From an uncultured Pelagibacteraceae bacterium (GTDB lineage: Bacteria > Pseudomonadota > Alphaproteobacteria > Pelagibacterales > Pelagibacteraceae), in NCBI GenBank assembly GCA_902623305.1, contig CACNTB010000008.1, forward strand, positions 1 through 43,474: 43,474 nucleotides of DNA, in the 5' to 3' direction. The translations under genes and the position numbers were made by a program. Shown in pieces: positions 38,231-43,474 of the stretch (the stretch's first letter is position 1; each line of letters opens with the position of its first letter). Under the pieces are notes generated by a model. It ran no database searches and was not told the DNA's origin. It saw only the letters and a program-made list of their open reading frames with translations.

Positions 38231-39274
38231 ATGGCAAATAAAGATATTTTTTACCAATATAAAATTCTTGAAGCACCAATTGAATTATATTTAAAACCCG
38301 GTGATGATAAATTAAAATTTTTAGGAAGTGTTTTGAATATTTATGAAAAAGAAAAAATTGAAAATCTTAAATTAAAGATAACAGCTAAGGTTAGCAACCC
38401 ACAAAGTGTTTTATTTGAAAAAAATAAGGATGTTTGGGAATATTTAGATTTAATATTATTTGTTAAAGGTGTGAAATCAATTTTTAGAAAATCCTATGTT
38501 TTTAAAAAAGAGGGAAATATTTTTAAAATTGAATTAGATTTTCATAAAAATGATTGGAGAAGCGATGTTGAAATTTCTGCAATATTAGTTTTAAAAAAAG
38601 ATTTAAAAGAAAAAACTGGTTTCGCCTCAGTAAAAGGTACTCAACTAGGTTGGTCCTCATCTTATAAAGTTTGTTTTGACGAGCCTGAGGAAAAATCAGG
38701 AGGAGAGTCGATGGAAATTGAATGGGAAAGTTTCAGTGGAGATAAACTTCGATGGCTTAATAAAAATTATAGTAAAGATATTTATGCATTAGATCTAAGG
38801 GGCGGAAATAAAATGCCTAAAATTTATTTAAATTCAGATATGGATACTCATCTTAAGAGTATTCTTAACGAAAATTCAAAAAGATCTAGTCTTAAAACTT
38901 CGTCAAGAGATTTAATGTTTAAAAATATATCAACATCCATTTTTGCTCAATTATTAACTGACTCATTAATAGAATATAATAAGAATCTTCAGGAACAAGA
39001 ACAATCTGAAAAAAGTATTGCAGTTGAAAATGCTTGGGAAGAACTTAAAAGTTGGAAAAGACAGCTTATTGAAAATTACTCACACAAAATATTACCAGAT
39101 AGCAGAAAAAAAGATTCTTTAGATGACCTTAAAGAATCCATGTATGATGATCCTGACAAAATTTCTAGTATCCTAAAAATAATTTTAAATATAGCCCAAA
39201 ATTCACTTGGTGAAACTACAGAAAAAGTTTTTTCTGAAAATGCCAGACTACATCTAAGAAAGGAAAAAAAATAA
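38231..39274 (+). CDS. Island protein with beta-rich N-terminus, unknown function
   Basis: A 347-residue protein. The first 150 residues look beta-rich (YQYKILEAPIELYLKPGDD, alternating strands up to FASVKGTQLGWSSSYKVCFDEP). The rest is helical, with RWLNKNYSKDIYALDLRGGNKMPKIYLNSDMD in the centre and long charged helices to the end. I do not know a named family. It sits 7 bp after the GHKL gene and 1 bp before the DUF6339-like gene, so it is very likely a subunit or partner of the system. Confidence 0.65.
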   Translation: MANKDIFYQYKILEAPIELYLKPGDDKLKFLGSVLNIYEKEKIENLKLKITAKVSNPQSVLFEKNKDVWEYLDLILFVKGVKSIFRKSYVFKKEGNIFKIELDFHKNDWRSDVEISAILVLKKDLKEKTGFASVKGTQLGWSSSYKVCFDEPEEKSGGESMEIEWESFSGDKLRWLNKNYSKDIYALDLRGGNKMPKIYLNSDMDTHLKSILNENSKRSSLKTSSRDLMFKNISTSIFAQLLTDSLIEYNKNLQEQEQSEKSIAVENAWEELKSWKRQLIENYSHKILPDSRKKDSLDDLKESMYDDPDKISSILKIILNIAQNSLGETTEKVFSENARLHLRKEKK

Positions 39275-39275
39275 T

Positions 39276-40031
39276 ATGTTAAAATTTTCTGAAATTCTAA
39301 CAAAAGATGATTTACTTGAATATTTTGGTGGTAAAAAATTTGATACAATTGAAGTTGAAATTGGTAACGAAAAAAATTCTAATTTAAATAAAGATCTGAG
39401 ACCATTGGAGCTCAAAGGAATGATTAATCAGAATATTAGATTAGTTGCTAATGACAAAAAAACTATTCTCAAAACAGATGCATCTTTTTCAAGAATAATA
39501 TTTGATCAATTAAAATATTTCCCAAGAAGAGAATTGACCGATATGAGATTTTGGCAATACCTAGGTTTAGAATATTTGCAGGACTATATTTGGTTTCGTT
39601 GGTCAAAGTCTCTACAAAAAAATAATCCTCTTAATAAAGAGCAAAAAATTAAATTGATTAAACAAGTAAATAAAGATGATGAGGATAAATGGTCTTCTAT
39701 AACAACACGTTTCTTAGGTGGTACAAGTTTAAAGTCTTTAACTTCTAGACACGCAATTAGCAGATTATTTTGGCCACACCATATCTTAGAAGATCATGAT
39801 CTTGTTAAGCTTTGCTTTGAAAAACAAGATATTGCAGTTGCTGTTTTTGAAAGACAATATGGGATGCATCCTGAGGCAGCAAAATCTTTTATTAAAAATA
39901 TATCTAAAAAACACACTGGTCTTGAAAAGAAAAATATTCAACAGGAAGCAAAAAAATTAAATAGGTATTTTGCAACAATTAATGCCGATTACCTTGATCA
40001 AAACTCTATTAAAAAATTAATATTTGCTTAA
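39276..40031 (+). CDS. DUF6339-like protein
   Basis: A 251-residue, mainly helical protein. The stretch ELTDMRFWQYLGLEYLQDYIWFRWS, the RHAISRLFWPHHIL segment and KQDIAVAVFERQYGMHPEAAKSF fit the pattern of DUF6339 family proteins, which I recall from defence-like neighbourhoods with GHKL ATPases. No catalytic motif is visible. It is placed between two other operon genes with 1-3 bp spacers. Family assignment is from memory of the motif pattern, so moderate confidence. Confidence 0.65.
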   Translation: MLKFSEILTKDDLLEYFGGKKFDTIEVEIGNEKNSNLNKDLRPLELKGMINQNIRLVANDKKTILKTDASFSRIIFDQLKYFPRRELTDMRFWQYLGLEYLQDYIWFRWSKSLQKNNPLNKEQKIKLIKQVNKDDEDKWSSITTRFLGGTSLKSLTSRHAISRLFWPHHILEDHDLVKLCFEKQDIAVAVFERQYGMHPEAAKSFIKNISKKHTGLEKKNIQQEAKKLNRYFATINADYLDQNSIKKLIFA

Positions 40032-40034
40032 ATA

Positions 40035-42653
40035 ATGCAGTCACAAAAAGATTATAATTATAAAAAAAATTATATAAACTTTCAAAAAATGAAAGGAATT
40101 TATAACAAAGATAGTTATGATTTTGTTTTAAAGAATTTCGATAATCTTAAAATTTTAATAAAACACTTAGAATTTTCTGTAAGAACACTCAATTGTTTAA
40201 AAGAACTTGGAATAAAAGACGTAGGTGAATTAATCCAGCTTTCAGAAATATACTTGATAAGATCACCAAATTTTGGAAAGAAAAGTCTAACAGAAGTTAA
40301 TGAAATGCTAGGTCGTTTAAATCTTAGACTAAATACAGATATTATTTGGCCTATAGAAGAAGATAGTCATCAAAAAACAATTAAAGAGATCCCACACGAA
40401 TATTTACAAAAATTCAAAAATCTAGAGGAAAAACAAGAACATGAATTTTTAGAGACACATTTTGAAAAATTATTAACTCCAATCGATAAAATAGGTTTTA
40501 GTTTAAGAACAGTAAACTGCTTGAAAGATTTAAGTATTAAAGAATTAGGACAATTAGTTATTTTTTCAGAAAGTGAATTAATAAGGACAAAAAATTTTGG
40601 TAGAAAGTCATTATTTGAGATTAAAAAGATTTTGAGTGGCCTAAATTTAAACCTTAATACTCCAATTCACTGGCCACCTACTAATTATGATAAATTAAAA
40701 AAACGAATTAAAAAAATTACAAATATTTTGTCATATTTTGATCCAATCTCTAAAAAATTAAAAAAGATTAATTTAGACAGGTCAGAATTGAACGAAAATT
40801 ATTTATTTGATTTGATCAAATCATTTTTAAATGAAAGAGAATACTTGATATTAAAAAATAGATATTGGAAAGGCTTAACTTTAGAAGAAATTGGTCAAAT
40901 AGAAAAAGTAACACGTGAAAGAATTCGACAAATAGAGGCAAAAGCAATTAGAAAAATTAAAAGAGCTTATTTAATATTTAATAAATTCCTTGAGATCAAT
41001 AAGAATGAAATTTTTTTGAAATATTCATCAACTGAAAATTTAGTTACTTATAAGTCTTTGTCTAAAGTAAAAAACAAATATCCCTTAAATTCAAAAGATG
41101 GACTAATAAGTTTAGCTTATGATATTATTTTAGAGAAACAATTTTACAAAGACACTGATTTAGAGAAAAAAGAAAATTTTTTTGATAAATTTTTTCATAA
41201 AGTAGATGGTGGTTGGCTTAAGTATCATTATGATAACTTCGAAGATGATGCCGAGGAATTAATATATTATTTGGATAAGAAACCACTTCCAAGGCAATGT
41301 GAAAGTGCCAGAGAACTATCCAATATATCAATTGAAAATTTTAAAGATGTAGCCAAATCAGTAGACTCTAAAACTGATTATTATCTTATAAATAATTATT
41401 TTTGTGAAAATAAAAAAAATTTTGCATATTTATCAAATAGTTATCTAGTAAAAATGCATGAAATTTTATTCAATGCATCGCCTAATACTTTTATTGAGAA
41501 TGATAAAGTCATGAAATTAATAAAGAAAGATAAGTTTTTAGGAGAATGTGCCTGGTCAAAAACAATAATTAGAGCCAAAGATTTAATGAGAGGAAAGGGT
41601 TTAGTTGATACAAATCATTTATTTTTTGTATCAGGAGCCGGTATCATACCTTTAGGAGCTGAAAAAAATGATTATTTTGAAGATATAGAATTAGAAGACA
41701 ATCCTATAGAAGATTTAGATATTTTTAAAGAGGAGACATATTCAGAAAAGCTCTCTAAATATCTTGCGATCATTGAAAGTATTTTAGAAAAAAATAAAGC
41801 AATTTCTCTTAAAAGACTCTCTGAAATATATGTTAAAAAAATAGAACAAAATATTAGGCCTCAACAAACTCTTAAACTCCTAGGAATATTATTATCTAGT
41901 TACGAGAAATTTATTCAAATAGGACCTGGTGTTTGGTCATTAAAAAATATTCCCAATGCTGATAAAAATTTAGCTAATTATATTTTAAAAAATAAAGAGT
42001 CTTATCCAGCAGATATGTATAGTTTGATAAAATTTTCAAAAGAAAATTTATCAAAATATTCTGGATGTGGAACAGATTTTGAGAAGGAAATTTGTATTCA
42101 AGGAAAAGAAATTCTTAATAAAGATACATATGATAGTTTTGTCCATGTTTCAAATCCAGAAAAGTGGAGCACAAGTCAAACAATTATCAATAAATTTCAA
42201 GAACAAAAACGAATCTCGAATTTCTATCTAAATGTAAAAACATCTGGATCATTCAATTTAGAAGATGAAAAAAAAATAAAAAGCTATGATATTGATAATT
42301 TGGGTTTCGCAATTTTAAATATTTTTCAAGACAAGACAGTTAGCATTGTAGGTTTAAATACCTTTTTTGATTACTCTTTATTTTGGAATACATCAGCTTC
42401 TATATTGGTATTATTGTCATATGCTGGTTTAATTGAAACACCTAATTATAATTTAAAACCGCACAAAGTTAACTCGACAATAGTAAATGATATAAGAAAT
42501 TTAATTTTAAAAGAAATTATTGAAAATGGTAATTTAAATTGGAATAGAGAATTTGGTAAAAAAATTATTAAAATGATTAAATCAAACTATTCCAATTTCA
42601 TAATAAAAGATAATTGGATAACAGAGGATCTAAGATTAAAAAATATTATCTAA
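40035..42653 (+). CDS. Fusion of two RNA-polymerase alpha-CTD-like domains with a sigma-70 region 4-like HTH and a long C-terminal part
   Basis: An 872-residue protein. Two HhH-type repeats resemble the RpoA C-terminal domain (about 41-100, FSVRTLNCLKELGIKDVGEL...NFGKKSLTEV; and about 148-208, FSLRTVNCLKDLSIKELGQL...NFGRKSLFEI). They are followed at about 262-312 by a near-perfect sigma region 4.2 helix-turn-helix, LTLEEIGQIEKVTRERIRQI. No sigma region 2 is present, so it is not a normal sigma factor. A winged-helix-like segment ending FIQIGPGVWSL lies around 585-655. The C-terminal 200 residues are unassigned. It lies within the GHKL-DUF6339-Vsr operon. Possible roles are DNA recognition for the system or interference with transcription (inference). 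Confidence 0.75.
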   Translation: MQSQKDYNYKKNYINFQKMKGIYNKDSYDFVLKNFDNLKILIKHLEFSVRTLNCLKELGIKDVGELIQLSEIYLIRSPNFGKKSLTEVNEMLGRLNLRLNTDIIWPIEEDSHQKTIKEIPHEYLQKFKNLEEKQEHEFLETHFEKLLTPIDKIGFSLRTVNCLKDLSIKELGQLVIFSESELIRTKNFGRKSLFEIKKILSGLNLNLNTPIHWPPTNYDKLKKRIKKITNILSYFDPISKKLKKINLDRSELNENYLFDLIKSFLNEREYLILKNRYWKGLTLEEIGQIEKVTRERIRQIEAKAIRKIKRAYLIFNKFLEINKNEIFLKYSSTENLVTYKSLSKVKNKYPLNSKDGLISLAYDIILEKQFYKDTDLEKKENFFDKFFHKVDGGWLKYHYDNFEDDAEELIYYLDKKPLPRQCESARELSNISIENFKDVAKSVDSKTDYYLINNYFCENKKNFAYLSNSYLVKMHEILFNASPNTFIENDKVMKLIKKDKFLGECAWSKTIIRAKDLMRGKGLVDTNHLFFVSGAGIIPLGAEKNDYFEDIELEDNPIEDLDIFKEETYSEKLSKYLAIIESILEKNKAISLKRLSEIYVKKIEQNIRPQQTLKLLGILLSSYEKFIQIGPGVWSLKNIPNADKNLANYILKNKESYPADMYSLIKFSKENLSKYSGCGTDFEKEICIQGKEILNKDTYDSFVHVSNPEKWSTSQTIINKFQEQKRISNFYLNVKTSGSFNLEDEKKIKSYDIDNLGFAILNIFQDKTVSIVGLNTFFDYSLFWNTSASILVLLSYAGLIETPNYNLKPHKVNSTIVNDIRNLILKEIIENGNLNWNREFGKKIIKMIKSNYSNFIIKDNWITEDLRLKNII

Positions 42654-42657
42654 AAGT

Positions 42658-43032
42658 ATGCAAATAAATAAATCAAAAAATACCAAACCGGAAAAATTGA
42701 TAAGATCTAAACTATATGAGAACGGATACAGATTTAGAATTCATGTAAAAAAACTTCCTGGTAAACCAGATATTGTTCTTCATAAACATAAAACAATTTT
42801 AAATGTTCACGGATGCTATTGGCATTATCATGGCTGCGCTCATAGCAATGTACCAAAAACTAAAACTCAATATTGGATAGAAAGATTGGAGCTTAATAAG
42901 AAAAGAGACTTTTTGAATAAAAGTAAATTAATTAAATTAGGCTGGAAAGTAATTGATGTATGGGAGTGTACTTTAAAAAGAAAGAATATAGATAAAACTT
43001 TTAACACTCTGGAACGTCTAATCATTGCCTAA
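42658..43032 (+). CDS. vsr: Very short patch repair (Vsr-like) endonuclease
   Basis: A 124-residue PD-(D/E)XK-fold nuclease of the Vsr family. It shows KNTKPEKLIR (E12), LPGKPDIVL (catalytic D38), VHGCYWHYHGC (H51, C53, H56, H58, C60) and VWECTL (C104); the cysteines and a histidine form the family's structural zinc site. Classical Vsr nicks T:G mismatches that arise from deaminated 5-methylcytosine, which fits the cytosine methyltransferase at the other end of the island. The usual N-terminal extension before SKNTKPE is slightly short. Vsr homologues also serve as the nuclease in restriction-like clusters. Confidence 0.9.
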   Translation: MQINKSKNTKPEKLIRSKLYENGYRFRIHVKKLPGKPDIVLHKHKTILNVHGCYWHYHGCAHSNVPKTKTQYWIERLELNKKRDFLNKSKLIKLGWKVIDVWECTLKRKNIDKTFNTLERLIIA

Positions 43033-43315
43033 AGATATTTACCAAATCATGGATAAAAGTTACTTAATGGAGTTGAAACTATCTGAACTTAAAACAGAAA
43101 ATCAAAAAGAAGTTTTCTTTAGGTATTTATCTATAGCTGAGCATTATATTTCAACTGAAAATGAAAAAGAGGCTAAAGATATTCTTAAAAATTTAGGTTT
43201 TGATAAAAAAATAATTAACTCTTTTATAAAAACAGTTCAAAATCATGTTGCGTCGGAATTTTCTGATATGAAAGAAATTATGATGGGAAAGGTTCCAAAG
43301 AGGTTACTCAATTAA
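43025..43315 (+). CDS. Small helical protein, unknown function
   Basis: A 96-residue frame from a TTG at 43025 that overlaps vsr by 8 bp; an ATG at 43049 (MDKSYLMELK) is an equally good start and would leave 16 bp after vsr. The protein is helical (LKLSELKTENQKEVFFRYLSIAEHYIS, then KEAKDILKNLGFDKKIINSFI) with a basic end. No family is recognised. Its stop overlaps the next ATG by one base, suggesting it belongs to the same transcript. Confidence 0.6.
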   Translation: MPKDIYQIMDKSYLMELKLSELKTENQKEVFFRYLSIAEHYISTENEKEAKDILKNLGFDKKIINSFIKTVQNHVASEFSDMKEIMMGKVPKRLLN

Positions 43316-43474
43316 TGCTTATTTTTAATTATAGTTCAAAAAAAGAGCTTAAAGCTAATATTGGTAAAAAGCTTAATTACACAGAAACTAGCATTTTTGG
43401 TGCAGAATATAAGTCTAATGGTATTTTGGTTGGGAGCAATAGACCTCATTTAACAAGTAATTCTGGGAGAGAAT
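43315..43474 (+). CDS. Partial small conserved hypothetical protein (3' end outside the window)
   Basis: An ATG overlapping the previous stop by one base (TAATG) opens a frame still open at the window end (53 codons): MLIFNYSSKKELKANIGKKL then NYTETSIFGAEYKSNGILVG and NRPHLTSNSGRE. The pattern (FxxxSKKxLKAxIGKxLxYTETSxFGxEY) resembles short hypothetical proteins widespread in alphaproteobacteria. Function unknown. It may mark the return to conserved chromosome or still be part of the island. Confidence 0.6.
   Translation, partial: MLIFNYSSKKELKANIGKKLNYTETSIFGAEYKSNGILVGSNRPHLTSNSGRE

Noticed and set aside
34157..43474. Calling the island an established MutL-Z1-AIPR (Mza) or DISARM system
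   Set aside because: Neither a Z1 helicase, an AIPR protein nor DISARM core helicase/phospholipase genes are seen. Only the GHKL ATPase, methyltransferase and Vsr parts overlap, so a named assignment would overreach.

Overview
The window is an AT-rich (visibly about 70% A+T or more), densely packed bacterial chromosome segment. Gene content and order point to a streamlined marine alphaproteobacterium, most likely of the SAR11 / Pelagibacter group. This placement is inferred from gene neighbourhoods (cobT-cobS-dnaJ-like / bolA; murA-DUF2948-hisD-infA; rpmH-rnpA-yidD-yidC-argB-HAD-dapD-dapE), very short spacers, many 1-26 bp overlaps, and a tRNA-His without the usual G-1/C73 pair. No rRNA, IS element, prophage or CRISPR array was seen, and no stretch longer than about 300 bases lacks a gene.

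Layout. 1-2740: the end of a surface-glycan type block (a GT61 gene truncated by the window edge, a GT2 and a SAM methyltransferase), then tRNA-Ser(GGA). 2856-4871: a membrane-anchored PQQ-type dehydrogenase. 5155-8495: gyrB (compact form) followed by the redox-sensing kinase regB. 8492-12061: an orphan cobT-cobS pair with a J-domain protein, facing bolA across only 17 bp. 12050-13655: aroB-aroK. 13713-17847: a small membrane protein and a large exported protein of unknown role, then def-fmt-truA. 17827-25216: a long minus-strand run, transcribed from rpmH, covering ribosome/RNase P/membrane insertion (rpmH, rnpA, yidD, yidC), arginine and lysine/peptidoglycan precursors (argB, HAD, dapD, dapE), an HDAC-family deacetylase and a SET-domain protein. 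25314-30600: VTT membrane protein, tRNA-Thr, two small basic proteins, dcd, murA, DUF2948, hisD, infA, tRNA-Phe, cold-shock gene and a strong terminator. 30832-34027: tRNA-His directly followed by hisS-hisZ-hisG.

From 34157 to the right edge the character changes to an accessory island that looks like a DNA-modification / anti-invader system. A cytosine-5 DNA methyltransferase faces a rightward operon. That operon encodes two small unknown proteins separated by an unusually structured, less AT-rich spacer containing a hairpin of about 22 bp; a GHKL (MutL/MORC-like) ATPase; an unknown beta-rich protein; a DUF6339-like protein; an 872-residue protein that joins two RNA-polymerase-alpha-CTD-like domains to a sigma-70 region 4-like helix-turn-helix; a Vsr-type very-short-patch endonuclease; and two small unknown genes, the last cut off by the window end. 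The genes overlap or abut and so probably work together. The combination recalls known restriction-like neighbourhoods built around MutL/MORC-type ATPases, but no Z1 helicase or AIPR protein is visible here. I treat it as a candidate, possibly undescribed variant of a defence system; its function is inference.
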